A stretch of DNA of 64,000 nucleotides, taken from assembly GCF_003781945.1 (NCBI RefSeq), contig NZ_RJJW01000001.1:157142-221141 (forward strand), in the 5' to 3' direction. Numbering within the stretch: position 1 is the first letter of the stretch; every line of letters starts with the position of its first letter. The notes beneath the pieces are model-generated. The model was not told the origin of the DNA, searched no databases, and worked only from the letters and a program-made list of their open reading frames with translations. Shown here piece by piece: positions 38,456-46,452 of this stretch. Made by a program: the position numbers and the translations under genes. This DNA is from Halorubrum sp. CSM-61 (GTDB lineage Archaea > Halobacteriota > Halobacteria > Halobacteriales > Haloferacaceae).

Positions 38456-39186
38456 CCGCCTACGCCGAGATCGTCGTCGTCGCGTTCGTCGCCCAGCTCG
38501 CGGTGCTGCCGGGCGAGAAGGTGCAGTTCATGATCGCCGCGCTGTCGACCCGGTACGACCCGAAAGTGGTCGTCGCCGCCGCGGGCTCGGCGTTCGCCGG
38601 CTGGACGGCGGTGGAGATAGCCTTCGGCCAGGCCCTGCAGTCGTCGCTCCCCAGTATCGCGCTCGACGTGGTGACCGCGACGCTGTTCTTCGTCTTCGCG
38701 TACCTGCTGTACCGGTCGATGCCGGACCGGGGGTCGGGCCGGGTCGTCGACGACGACGCCGAAGCGGCCGACGCGGAGCCGGAGCCCGACGACGCGACCC
38801 TCGCAGCGCTGGAGTCGGTGACGCTCCCTGGGCCGCTCGACCGATACGCCGGCTCGTTCGGCGGCTTCCTCCCGATATTCGTGCTCATGGCCACCGGCGA
38901 GTTCGGCGACAAGACCCAGCTGGTGACGATCGGGCTGGCCGTCCAGTACGGCGCGACCTCCGCCATCTGGGTGGGGGAGATGCTGGCGATCATCCCGATC
39001 AGCCTCGCGAACGCCTACTTTTTCCATACCTTCGCCCACCGGTTCGACATGCGGCGGGCGCACCTCGCGTCCGCGGCGCTGTTCGCCTTCTTCGGCGCCG
39101 ACACCGTGCTCTCCATCGCCACCGGGTTCTCCGTCTGGGAGACGTTCATCGAGGCCGTGAGCGCGTCGGCGTCCGGGCTGTTCTAG
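38452..39186 (+). CDS. GDT1/TMEM165 (UPF0016) family transporter
   Basis: 244 residues, two homologous three-helix halves. The second half has the family motif EFGDKTQ; the first has LPGEKVQ, a degenerate form of E-x-G-D-(K/R)-(T/S). GDT1 proteins transport Mn2+ or Ca2+ in exchange for H+. A cytoplasmic acidic loop (VVDDDAEAADAEPEPDDATL) joins the halves. Start ATG at 38452, chosen for the family N-terminus YAEIVVVAFVAQLAVLPGEK. Confidence 0.83.
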   Translation: MTAYAEIVVVAFVAQLAVLPGEKVQFMIAALSTRYDPKVVVAAAGSAFAGWTAVEIAFGQALQSSLPSIALDVVTATLFFVFAYLLYRSMPDRGSGRVVDDDAEAADAEPEPDDATLAALESVTLPGPLDRYAGSFGGFLPIFVLMATGEFGDKTQLVTIGLAVQYGATSAIWVGEMLAIIPISLANAYFFHTFAHRFDMRRAHLASAALFAFFGADTVLSIATGFSVWETFIEAVSASASGLF

Positions 39187-39218
39187 TGGTCTCCGACTCC
39201 AGTGGACTCGTTTGGCCG

Positions 39219-39935
39219 CTAAAACTCGTCTAACCCGGACTGCTCGGCGGCCGCCAACACGTCGTCGCAGGTCGCCCACGAGCGCCGCGCGCAGTCGGGC
39301 ACGTCGCCGTGGTCGTCGACGTACGCCCGGAGAAACTCCCGCGTCGCCGGATCGCTCGGATAGCCGCTGCCGAGCCCGTCGTAGGCGGGGTAGTCGGCGT
39401 CGATTTCGGTCATCCGCTCGTCCCGAGCGACCTTCGCGACGACGCTCGCGGCGCTGACGACCGGGTCGTCCTCGTCGGCGCCGTGAGCGGCCGACACGTC
39501 GACGTCGGGGGTATCGGCGTCGCTAGCGGCGGCGTCGGTGCCCGGATCCGCGACGAACTCCCCGAGCCGCCGGGCGAACCGCGCCTCGCTGGTGTCGCCC
39601 GCGTCGGCGACGATCCGGATCGATTCGTCGAGATCGGCGATAACGCCGCCGCCTCCGTCGAGCGCGGCCCGGACCGCCCGCGCCTGTCCGCGCACGGTGA
39701 GCGTGTTCATGTCCGTGTCCGGCCGGTCGATCTCGCCGGGCTCGACGAACGCGACGCCGACGGCGACGGCGTCGGTCCCCCGGATCGCGGCGTCGATCGC
39801 CTCGCGGCGCGACGGGGCGAGCCGCTTCGAGTCGTCCGCGTCGGGCGGGAGGGCCGCCGGGTCGGCGAGCACCGCCGCGGCGACCATCGGTCCGAGCACG
39901 GGGCCTTTACCGGCCTCGTCGACGCCGAGGTACAC
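39219..39935 (-). CDS. rnhB: Ribonuclease HII
   Basis: 238 residues. Cleaves RNA in RNA/DNA hybrids. Starts with VDEAGKGPVLGPMVAAAVLA (catalytic Asp and Glu), then DDSKRLAPSRRE, DMNTLTV, ASVVAKVARDERM (Lys and acidic residues) and GSGYPSDPATREFL. An acidic insertion near 135-155 is Ala/Asp-rich. Start ATG at 39935. Confidence 0.95.
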   Translation of the reverse strand: MYLGVDEAGKGPVLGPMVAAAVLADPAALPPDADDSKRLAPSRREAIDAAIRGTDAVAVGVAFVEPGEIDRPDTDMNTLTVRGQARAVRAALDGGGGVIADLDESIRIVADAGDTSEARFARRLGEFVADPGTDAAASDADTPDVDVSAAHGADEDDPVVSAASVVAKVARDERMTEIDADYPAYDGLGSGYPSDPATREFLRAYVDDHGDVPDCARRSWATCDDVLAAAEQSGLDEF

Positions 39936-40000
39936 GCGTCGCTCGTCGGCTCGGACGGGTAAATAGGTTCAGAAAGCGGTCGACCGGAACGGGAGGCCGT

Positions 40001-40372
40001 TCAGTCGAGGAGGACCGCGTTGACCTGACCGGTCTGACCGGGACGGGACGTGACGCGGGCGCGGCCCGCGGACGTCTCGATGACGGCGCCCTTGGTGATG
40101 ATGTTCCGGCGGGCGTAGTTGACGTTCGAGGGGTTGTCGACGACGTTCTCGATCTCGGCCTCGCTGACCTCGTCGCCGTCGGCGACCTGCGCGACGTTCG
40201 TGGCGAGCGCGCGGACCTTCTTCTCGGTGCCGCGGGAGTCGATGTACTGGACCCGCGTCTCGCCGAGGGTCGTCTCGGCCGGTTCGCGGCCGAGCTGGTG
40301 GCGCTTCTTGTTCGAGGCGTGCTTGAGTCGGCCGCCCGTCCGCTTGCGCGTGGAGCGTCCCTGGTCTTTCAT
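40001..40372 (-). CDS. rps8e: 30S ribosomal protein S8e
   Basis: 123 residues matching archaeal S8e: MKDQGRSTRKRTGGRLKHAS, then NKKRHQLGREPAETTLGETR and NYARRNIITKGAVIETSAGR. Archaeal small-subunit protein with no bacterial counterpart. TTCAAGTATTCG on the minus strand about 25-37 nt upstream is the promoter. Confidence 0.97.
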   Translation of the reverse strand: MKDQGRSTRKRTGGRLKHASNKKRHQLGREPAETTLGETRVQYIDSRGTEKKVRALATNVAQVADGDEVSEAEIENVVDNPSNVNYARRNIITKGAVIETSAGRARVTSRPGQTGQVNAVLLD

Positions 40373-40525
40373 ACAGGCATGAACACCCAGCGAATACTTG
40401 AAGCGTTCGACTCGTCTCGGTGTCGAGCCCGGCGAGACCGACGGCGTGACGAGCGGGACGCCCCGTCACGGCGCGGCGCGAGTCGAAGTTCGATGCTTTA
40501 AGTCCCGGGGAGCGAACGGACACGT

Positions 40526-40909
40526 ATGGTGCGGGACCCGTTGCGCGAGGAGGATCCGCCGTCGGTAGACGACGTGCTGGACGCGCTCGCAGACGACGAC
40601 GCACGGCGGATCGTGTCCGCGCTCTCCGAGCCGAAGACGGCCAGCGACATCTCGGAGGAGTGCGACATCCCCCTGTCGACGACCTACCGGAAGCTGGAGC
40701 TGCTCACCGAGGCGTCCCTGCTGGCGGAGTCGACGGACATCCGTCGCGACGGGCAGCACACGACCCGCTACTCGGTCTCGTTCGAGACGGTCACCGTCTC
40801 GATCGACGAGGAGGACGACCGCGAGTTCGAGGTCGAGTTCACGCGCCCGGAGCGCAGCCGGGACGAACGACTGGCCGACCTGTGGTCGGAGCTCCGCGAG
40901 GAAACATGA
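40526..40909 (+). CDS. ArsR-like winged-helix regulator
   Basis: 127 residues with a winged helix (DDVLDALADDDARRIVSALS; CDIPLSTTYRKLELLTEASL) and an acidic C-terminus. GCTTTAAGT is about 24-32 nt before the ATG (leaderless). Its stop overlaps the next gene start (ATGA), and such pairs of winged-helix protein plus small membrane protein are frequent in haloarchaea. Probably regulates the partner or itself. Confidence 0.8.
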   Translation: MVRDPLREEDPPSVDDVLDALADDDARRIVSALSEPKTASDISEECDIPLSTTYRKLELLTEASLLAESTDIRRDGQHTTRYSVSFETVTVSIDEEDDREFEVEFTRPERSRDERLADLWSELREET

Positions 40910-41184
40910 ATACGTACATCAACCTGTTCGTCATCGTCGCAAAGACCGCCATCCTGGTGCTCGGTGGCAGCATCACCTACTACGCGCTCCGAGCGTACGG
41001 CCGGACCGGCAACCCCTCGCTGCGCGCGCTCGGAATCGGCTTCGGTATCGTCACCATCGGGGCGCTGATCGGCGGCGTCTCCCACCAGATCATCGGATCG
41101 AGTCTGGCGGTCGGGATCGCGATAAACAGCCTGCTGACGGCGATCGGGTTCGGCGTCATCGTCTACTCGCTGACCGTGGAGTGA
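40906..41184 (+). CDS. DUF7521-like small membrane protein
   Basis: 92 residues, three hydrophobic segments (INLFVIVAKTAILVLGGSIT; ALGIGFGIVTIGALIGGV; GIAINSLLTAIGFGVIVYSL). Belongs to the haloarchaeal small membrane proteins next to winged-helix regulators. Translationally coupled to the regulator by the ATGA overlap. Role unknown. Confidence 0.7.
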   Translation: MNTYINLFVIVAKTAILVLGGSITYYALRAYGRTGNPSLRALGIGFGIVTIGALIGGVSHQIIGSSLAVGIAINSLLTAIGFGVIVYSLTVE

Positions 41185-41277
41185 CGTCTTCCGACGCGGA
41201 CTCCCCGTTTCGTTGTCGACGTTCGACGAACCCGGCTTTCGGTAGCCTTTTGCGGCGTTCCGTCTTCTGATCACGTC

Positions 41278-41979
41278 ATGAGCGACGCACGCGAGGAGCT
41301 CTCTCGCCGGATCGCCGGCGAGATAACGCTCAGCGACGACCCCGGAGCGACCCTGCGGAAGTGGCGGACCGACTTCGACGTCTCCCAGACCGAGCTGGCC
41401 GACCAGCTCGACGTCTCCTCCTCGGTCGTCTCGGACTACGAGAGCGGGCGCCGCGAGAGCCCCGGAATCGGCGTCGTCCGGCGGACGGTCGACGGGCTCT
41501 TGGACATCGACGAGCGGCGCGGCGGCGGACGGCTCCGGCAGTACGCGCGGGTGCTCTCCGCCGGCTTCGAGAGCGACATCGTTCACGACCTCCGCGAGTA
41601 CTCGACGGCGGTCCCCTTAGCGGAGTTCTACGAGGCGATGGGGGCGACCGAGATCGTGCGCGGCGAGCAGGACCACGTGAACGGCCACACCGTCATCAAC
41701 TCGATCGAGGCGATCACCCGCCTGTCGAGCGAGGAGTTCTACCGGCTGTACGGCCAGTCGACGAACCGCGCGCTCGTGTTCACGCGCGTCACGCGCGGCG
41801 AGTCGCCGCTGGTCGCGCTGCGGGTGGTGAGCCCGACGCCGAACGCGGTCGTGCTCCACGGGATCGAGGACGGCGACCTGTGGGACCACGCCGCCGACCT
41901 CGCCCGCGTCGACGGGTTCTCGCTGGCCACCTCGACCCGCGATCTGGACGACTGTCTGGCCGACCTGCAGGCGCTCTGA
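41278..41979 (+). CDS. XRE-type HTH regulator with C-terminal sensory domain
   Basis: 233 residues. HTH_3 domain (about 22-62): LRKWRTDFDVSQTELADQLD, VSSSVVSDYESGRRESPGIG. Residues about 85-230 form an alpha/beta domain (IVHDLREYSTAVPLAEFYEA, HTVINSIEAITRLSSEEFYR, NRALVFTRVTRGESPLVALR) seen in archaeal HTH proteins related to CBS/GerE-like sensors; the ligand is unknown. A run TTTTGCGG about 28 nt upstream may be the promoter. Confidence 0.78.
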   Translation: MSDAREELSRRIAGEITLSDDPGATLRKWRTDFDVSQTELADQLDVSSSVVSDYESGRRESPGIGVVRRTVDGLLDIDERRGGGRLRQYARVLSAGFESDIVHDLREYSTAVPLAEFYEAMGATEIVRGEQDHVNGHTVINSIEAITRLSSEEFYRLYGQSTNRALVFTRVTRGESPLVALRVVSPTPNAVVLHGIEDGDLWDHAADLARVDGFSLATSTRDLDDCLADLQAL

Positions 41980-42047
41980 ACGGTGAGTCGAGAGGGGTCC
42001 GCGGACGGACCGCGACCCTGAAACCCCCGGCGGCCCTCTCACCGGGT

Positions 42048-42593
42048 ATGAGCGACGACTACGCCGAGCGGCTCCGCGCGAACCGCCGCGAGAAGGACGA
42101 GTTCTTCGCCGAGCACCCGCAGTCGCCGATCCCGCCGGAGCACCGCGACGGCTTCGACGGGCTCGACTACTTCGAGCCGGACCCCGACTACCGGGTCGAG
42201 GCGACCGTCACCGTCCACGACGACCCCGAGCCGGTCGAGATGGAGACCACCGCGAGCAACCCGGTGCGGTACCTCCGAGTCGTCACCTTCGCGTTCGAGG
42301 TCGGCGGCGAGGAGCACGCCCTCGCGGGCTACCGGCAGGAGGGCGACGAGGGCGCGATCTTCGTCCCCTTCCGGGACAAGACGACCGGCCAGCAGACCTA
42401 CCACAACGGGCGGTACATGGAGCTGGAGCCGGACGGCGATCTGACCGACGGCGACGCGGTGACGATCGACTTCAACCTCGCGTACAGCCCCTTCTGCGCG
42501 TACAGCGAGACGTTCTCCTGTCCGCTCCCGCCCGAGGAGAACTGGCTGGAGATCGTCGTCCCTGCAGGCGAGAAGACGCCCGACGTCGAGTAA
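42048..42593 (+). CDS. DUF1684 family protein
   Basis: 181 residues. DUF1684 features: RLRANRREKDEFFAEHPQSP at the start, PVRYLRVVTFAFEVGG, IFVPFRDKTTGQQTYHNGRY and LAYSPFCAYSETFSCPLPP. Function unknown; no signal peptide. Soluble beta-rich protein. The frame extends upstream, but only residues from this ATG fit the family. Confidence 0.85.
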   Translation: MSDDYAERLRANRREKDEFFAEHPQSPIPPEHRDGFDGLDYFEPDPDYRVEATVTVHDDPEPVEMETTASNPVRYLRVVTFAFEVGGEEHALAGYRQEGDEGAIFVPFRDKTTGQQTYHNGRYMELEPDGDLTDGDAVTIDFNLAYSPFCAYSETFSCPLPPEENWLEIVVPAGEKTPDVE

Positions 42594-42682
42594 GCGGGAG
42601 ACTTCGAGTAGATGAGGGTGTCATAGAACTATTCGGAAGGATTTTATTTCACCCGTGATTAAATGAATCAACCGTTAGAATT
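42594..42682. other. AT-richer spacer before repeat copy B
   Basis: Contains TTCGGAAGGATTTTATTTCA and TTAAATGAATCAACCG, noticeably richer in A and T than its surroundings. No gene, hairpin or known motif seen. 43122-43299, on the other side of the repeat, is likewise empty as far as I can read. Confidence 0.4.
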
Positions 42683-43121
42683 GACCTGCTTTTTGATCGA
42701 TAGCGGGAGTGGGTATAGCACATTGGTTGATCGGTTGTTTATAAGCGATCGAGTGGTGTTGCTGGCGGCTGTTTATAAGTGATCGACGGTATTGCGGTGA
42801 AGACCTGCAAAGCCCCAGCCGTGAGGGCGGCGCACGCTCGCCGCGCTCCTCACTCGGTCGCGTTGCTCCCTCGTTGCGGTGCTCGCGTCGCCTGCGCCGC
42901 CCTCACGGCTGCCCCTTTGAATCCCACCCGCACAACACCGCAACCGCGCCTCACGCCTCCCCAGCCTCGTCGCTGGCGGCGATCGCCGCCAGCGACTCCC
43001 TCGCGCGTGCTCCTCGCGGCCTGTCGGCCGCTCGGAGGCACGCGCCACCGCACGTCATTTATAAGCGATCGTCGCCGTCGCTCTCGGTCGTTTTAATACT
43101 CGCTCGCCGCCACCGATCTGC
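42683..43121 (+). repeat. Structured repeat element, copy B
   Basis: About 439 bp, near-identical to 1191-1628 in opposite orientation. Features in order: TTTATAAG at 42738 and 42772; AAAGCCCCAGCC at 42809, 29 nt after the second box; a 19-bp stem (42816-42834 with 42893-42911); conserved CCCCTTTGAATCCCACCC at 42912; CCTCACGCCTCCCCAGCCTC near 42949; a perfect 26-nt palindrome at 42970-42995; a further stem at about 43003-43044 with loop TGTC; and a third TTTATAAG at 43058. The promoter-to-motif spacing fits transcription starting close to 42802-42809. I recognise no known RNA or IS family. Confidence 0.85.
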
Positions 43122-43299
43122 GATACCCACTCCCGCCATCGCTCGCCGCCGTGTCTGTACTGAGCGAGTCACGGATCAGTCATTGAGGTGTGTAAACTGT
43201 TCTATGGCGCCGTCTCGAATAGGCGGGAACCGCTCCGCGCGCCCCAGTTGGTGAGGAGGGCGCGGAAAGCCTCAAATCCTCCCCCGCCGAAGCCCGCCC

Positions 43300-43812
43300 A
43301 TGCGCACCCGGCTCGCGGTCGCCGGCCTCCTCGCCGTCGGCGTCCTCCTGATGGCGAACCCGCTGTACCTCCCGGTTCCGATCGGCGAGCCCGATCCCGC
43401 CTACACGCACACCGTCCAGCCGGTTGAGAGCGGGTCGCCCGTGGCGGGCGTCGACGCGTCCGCGGAGGGGAACGAGACCGCCGAGGGCGTCGTCGACTAC
43501 GCCGACCTCGACCCCGAGGCCCGCGAGGCGTTCGACCGCGCGCTCGACGCGGAGGCCGGCTTCGGCGTCGAGGACCCGGACGAGCGCGCCGACTCGCTGG
43601 CGTATCCCACCGATCCGACGCCGGGGGACGGCCTGCTCGTGGTCGCGTACGAGGGCGAGCGCTACGAGTTCTGGACGCGGACCGTCGAGCGCGAGCCGGG
43701 GGCCGTCGTCGCCCAGCGGGTCGCGGTCCAGCCGGTCGCGTTCCTCGCCGGCTTCTTCGCCGTGCTCGCGGCCGGTGCGCTCGGGTTCCGGGGGCGGCTC
43801 GACCGGACGTGA
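43300..43812 (+). CDS. Membrane-anchored protein, unknown function
   Basis: 170 residues with an N-terminal helix (LAVAGLLAVGVLLMANPLYL) and a C-terminal helix (FLAGFFAVLAAGALGFRG), so the middle is probably extracellular. The middle is acidic (ASAEGNETAEGVVDYADLDP). Many haloarchaea have proteins of this pattern, named DUF7979-like; I am unsure of the name. Convergent with the AstE-like gene. Confidence 0.65.
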   Translation: MRTRLAVAGLLAVGVLLMANPLYLPVPIGEPDPAYTHTVQPVESGSPVAGVDASAEGNETAEGVVDYADLDPEAREAFDRALDAEAGFGVEDPDERADSLAYPTDPTPGDGLLVVAYEGERYEFWTRTVEREPGAVVAQRVAVQPVAFLAGFFAVLAAGALGFRGRLDRT

Positions 43813-43837
43813 CCGCGAACCGGTCGAGGGTCCGCGC

Positions 43838-44875
43838 TCACTCCGCGCCGTTCGGCTGTCCCACGGGCTTCGGCGCGTCGCCGGCCTCGATGGCGCGGCG
43901 GGTCGACTCGTCGATTTCGACCACGTGACACAGCGGGTTTCCGGGATACACGACCGGGTTCTCCAGAAGGCCGATCAGCAGCCCGGTGAAGGGCGCTTCG
44001 ACCCCGACCTCGTCCTTCTTGAACGGGTTCGTGATCGTCGCGATCCGCTCGCCCTCCCGGACGAGCGAGCCGCTCTCGAAGTGCGTGTCGACGATCCCGC
44101 CGGAGTCGGCGCGGAGCCACGTCTTCTCGCCCGCGCCGGCGACGATCGTCCGCCAGCCGGGCCAGCGCACCGTGTCGGTGTCCAGCAGGCCGTACTCGGC
44201 GAAGACGGAGCGCACGCCCGCGAGCGCGTCGTCGATGAGCGGGCGCTGGAACCGGTGAGCCTCGCCCATCTCGATCGTGATCGTCGGGATCCCGTCGTCG
44301 GTCGCCTCGCCGCGGAGGGTGCCGCTCGGCCCGTCGCTGTCGATGACCACCTTCGAGCCGAACGCCAGCGCGAGCCGGTGAACGCCGTCGTTGGTCATGT
44401 CGCCGCGGACGTGGAGCATGTTCGTCCGGCCGCGGGTGGAGGTGTGGAAGTCGAGCCCGAAGTCGCAGGGTGCGATGAAGTTCGAGTAGATCTGGTTCGC
44501 CATCCGCTTCGAGCTGGTCGAGCCCGCCTTCCCGGGGAACGACCGGTTCAGGTCGCGGTCGTAGACGGGGAGGTAGCGCTGCTGTGCGAGGAATCCCGGG
44601 ACGTTGAGTACGGGGAGACAGACGAGGGTGCCCGCGAGCGCCGAGAGGTCCCACTCGTGGGCGACCTCCCGGACCACCTCGATCCCGTTGAGCTCGTCTC
44701 CGTGGGCCGCCGCCGTGAGGAACGCGGTGGGGCCGTCGCGCTCGCCGTTGACGATCGTCACGGGGATCCGGACCGGGTCGCCGAGGTACGTCTCGCTGAT
44801 TCCGTAGCGGATGTTCTGCGTCTCGCCCGGCGGCACCGCGCCGCCGTTGTACGTGAACACCCGATCGTCGCTCAT
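43838..44875 (-). CDS. AstE/aspartoacylase-like zinc hydrolase (M14 clan)
   Basis: 345 residues. M14-type zinc site: His58 and Glu61 in AAAHGDELNGIE, and His144 in GLDFHTSTRGRTN; catalytic Glu later in TITIEMGEA. The C-terminal lipoyl-like barrel (GIVDTHFESGSLVREGERIA) is typical of this group. These enzymes deacylate N-acyl amino acids or peptides. Divergent from a RimK/retropepsin fusion, suggesting a shared peptide or amino-acid modification pathway. Start ATG at 44875, with TATATATA 25-33 nt upstream. The frame is open to 44992. Confidence 0.82.
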   Translation of the reverse strand: MSDDRVFTYNGGAVPPGETQNIRYGISETYLGDPVRIPVTIVNGERDGPTAFLTAAAHGDELNGIEVVREVAHEWDLSALAGTLVCLPVLNVPGFLAQQRYLPVYDRDLNRSFPGKAGSTSSKRMANQIYSNFIAPCDFGLDFHTSTRGRTNMLHVRGDMTNDGVHRLALAFGSKVVIDSDGPSGTLRGEATDDGIPTITIEMGEAHRFQRPLIDDALAGVRSVFAEYGLLDTDTVRWPGWRTIVAGAGEKTWLRADSGGIVDTHFESGSLVREGERIATITNPFKKDEVGVEAPFTGLLIGLLENPVVYPGNPLCHVVEIDESTRRAIEAGDAPKPVGQPNGAE

Positions 44876-44899
44876 GCCAGACCGGAGCAGGGCGGGGAG

Positions 44900-44908
44900 T
44901 ATATATAT
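44900..44908 (-). promoter_or_regulatory. TATA box of AstE-like gene
   Basis: A run of alternating T and A, 25-33 nt upstream of the ATG at 44875, in an otherwise GC-rich sequence. It indicates a leaderless transcript. Confidence 0.6.
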
Positions 44909-44939
44909 GGCGACCCGGGTGTCGGTCGAATCTCCGTGG

Positions 44940-44997
44940 CGGACGGAACGGATCGTTGCAGCGATCCGAACGGACGGAACGGATCGTTGCAACGATC
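44940..44997. promoter_or_regulatory. Two 27-bp direct repeats each holding a 16-bp palindrome
   Basis: Units at 44940-44966 and 44971-44997 (period 31 bp, three helical turns) differ at one base. The second includes a perfect palindrome, GATCGTTGCAACGATC (44982-44997); the first has GATCGTTGCAGCGATC (44951-44966). They lie between the divergent AstE-like and RimK-like genes and are probably operators for a dimeric regulator not yet identified. Confidence 0.6.
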
Positions 44998-45033
44998 TGA
45001 AATTCGATCGGGCGACCTTTTAGGTCGGCACAC

Positions 45034-45039
45034 GGAGGT
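45034..45039 (+). promoter_or_regulatory. Shine-Dalgarno for the RimK-like gene
   Basis: GGAGGT is 6 nt before the ATG at 45046. This contrasts with most genes here, which look leaderless; GACCTTTTAGG further upstream (about 45014-45024) is the TATA candidate. Confidence 0.55.
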
Positions 45040-45045
45040 AGCTCC

Positions 45046-46401
45046 ATGAGTTCGGATTCGGTACGGGTGGGAGTGCTGTCGTTACACAACAGCAAGGAGA
45101 CGAAGGCGATCTGCAACGCGGTCGAGGACCTCGGGCACGAGCCGGTGTGGCTCCGCGAGGAGAACGCCGCCATCAGCGTCGACGACGGCGACGTGTCGGT
45201 CGAGCCCGCGGTCGACGTGATCGCGAACCGGCTGCTGTTGTCGAACACCGACCAGCCCGCGGAGCTACTGGGGCTGGCGACGACCTTCGAGCGCATCCGG
45301 CCGATGTTAAACGAGCCGAACGCCGTGCTCGCGTCGATCCACAAGTTCGCGACCGCGGCGACGCTCGCCGACTGGAACATCCGCGTGCCCGACGCGCTGC
45401 TCGCGCTGTCGAACGACCGGCTCAACGAGGGGCGCGAGCGCTTCGGCGAGGTCGGCGTGTACAAGACCGCGATCGGCACCCACGGCGGCGGGACGTGGAA
45501 GGTCGACCTCACGGAGCGCGTGAACCCGAAGGTCGGGAACCGGCAGGCGTTCCTCCAGAAGCTCATCGACCGCGACGACGAGAAGCACCGCGACCTGCGC
45601 GTGTACATCGTCGGCGACGAGATCATCGGGTCGATGTACCGCTACGCGCCCGAGGGCGACTGGCGGACCAACGTCGCGCTCGGCGGCGCGGTCGAGGACG
45701 CGACCGACGACATGCCCGACGAGGCGGCCGAGACGGCGCTGTACGCGGCCGACGTGATGGACTTAGACTACGCCGGCGTCGACCTCGTCGAGGGGTACGA
45801 CGGCTGGTACGTGCTGGAGGTGAACCCGACGGCCGGGTTCAAGGGGCTGTTCGAGGCCACCGGCACGAGTCCCGCGCCCCACATCGCGAAGCTCGCGATC
45901 GAGACGGTCGGCGGCGAGGTCGACGACGACGACATCGAGCGGGTCGCTGCGAGACTCGACGACTCGCGACCGTCCTGTGCGCCGATCCCGACGACGACCA
46001 GCTCCGAGCAGCCGGACATCGGCTACATCGAGGAGGTCGTCGTCACCGGCACCTCCGGCTCCACGCAGGCGCTCGCGAAGTCGGACACCGGCGCGACCCG
46101 GACCAGCATCGACACCCAACTCGCCGCCGAGATCGGCGCCGGGCCGATCAAGAGCATGACGCGCGTGAAGTCGGGCAGCGTGAAGGGGGGGAAGGCCCGG
46201 CCGGTGGTCGACCTCGTCATCGGTATCGGCGGCAACCAGCACACCGTCACCGCGAGCGTCGAGGATCGGGGACACATGGAGTACCCGCTCCTCTTGGGCC
46301 GCGACATCCTCACCGACTACCGGGTCGACGTCCGCCGGCGCGCCGACACGGACGAGGCGGAACGCGACGAGGCGGGCGAGATCCTCGAAGAGGAGGAGTA
46401 G
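45046..46401 (+). CDS. RimK-like ATP-grasp ligase fused to retropepsin-like (RimB-type) domain
   Basis: 451 residues. ATP-grasp RimK fold (about 1-290): VYKTAIGTHGGGTWKVDLTE, VGNRQAFLQKLID, and YVLEVNPTAGFKG. After an Asp/Glu linker, residues about 325-430 form a retropepsin-type domain with DTGATRTSID (Asp347) and LLLGRDILTDYRVDV, as in RimB-type 'ATP-dependent zinc protease' proteins. RimK ligates Glu or similar amino acids to a carboxylate and RimB-type domains are thought to remove or trim such tags. Divergent from an AstE-like hydrolase. Substrate unknown. Confidence 0.83.
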   Translation: MSSDSVRVGVLSLHNSKETKAICNAVEDLGHEPVWLREENAAISVDDGDVSVEPAVDVIANRLLLSNTDQPAELLGLATTFERIRPMLNEPNAVLASIHKFATAATLADWNIRVPDALLALSNDRLNEGRERFGEVGVYKTAIGTHGGGTWKVDLTERVNPKVGNRQAFLQKLIDRDDEKHRDLRVYIVGDEIIGSMYRYAPEGDWRTNVALGGAVEDATDDMPDEAAETALYAADVMDLDYAGVDLVEGYDGWYVLEVNPTAGFKGLFEATGTSPAPHIAKLAIETVGGEVDDDDIERVAARLDDSRPSCAPIPTTTSSEQPDIGYIEEVVVTGTSGSTQALAKSDTGATRTSIDTQLAAEIGAGPIKSMTRVKSGSVKGGKARPVVDLVIGIGGNQHTVTASVEDRGHMEYPLLLGRDILTDYRVDVRRRADTDEAERDEAGEILEEEE

Positions 46402-46452
46402 GCGGGGCCGCCGCCGCTCGACCGGTGAGCCCGCGTCCGATCGCAGGCGCGC

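Noticed and set aside
36640-39279. 879-residue frame antisense to secD and the GDT1-like gene
   Set aside because: Opposite strand of clear genes with no recognisable domain.
44953-44997. The GATCGTTGCARCGATC pair as an origin of replication
   Set aside because: Only two units, no AT-rich stretch or orc1/cdc6 gene nearby. An operator is the better explanation.
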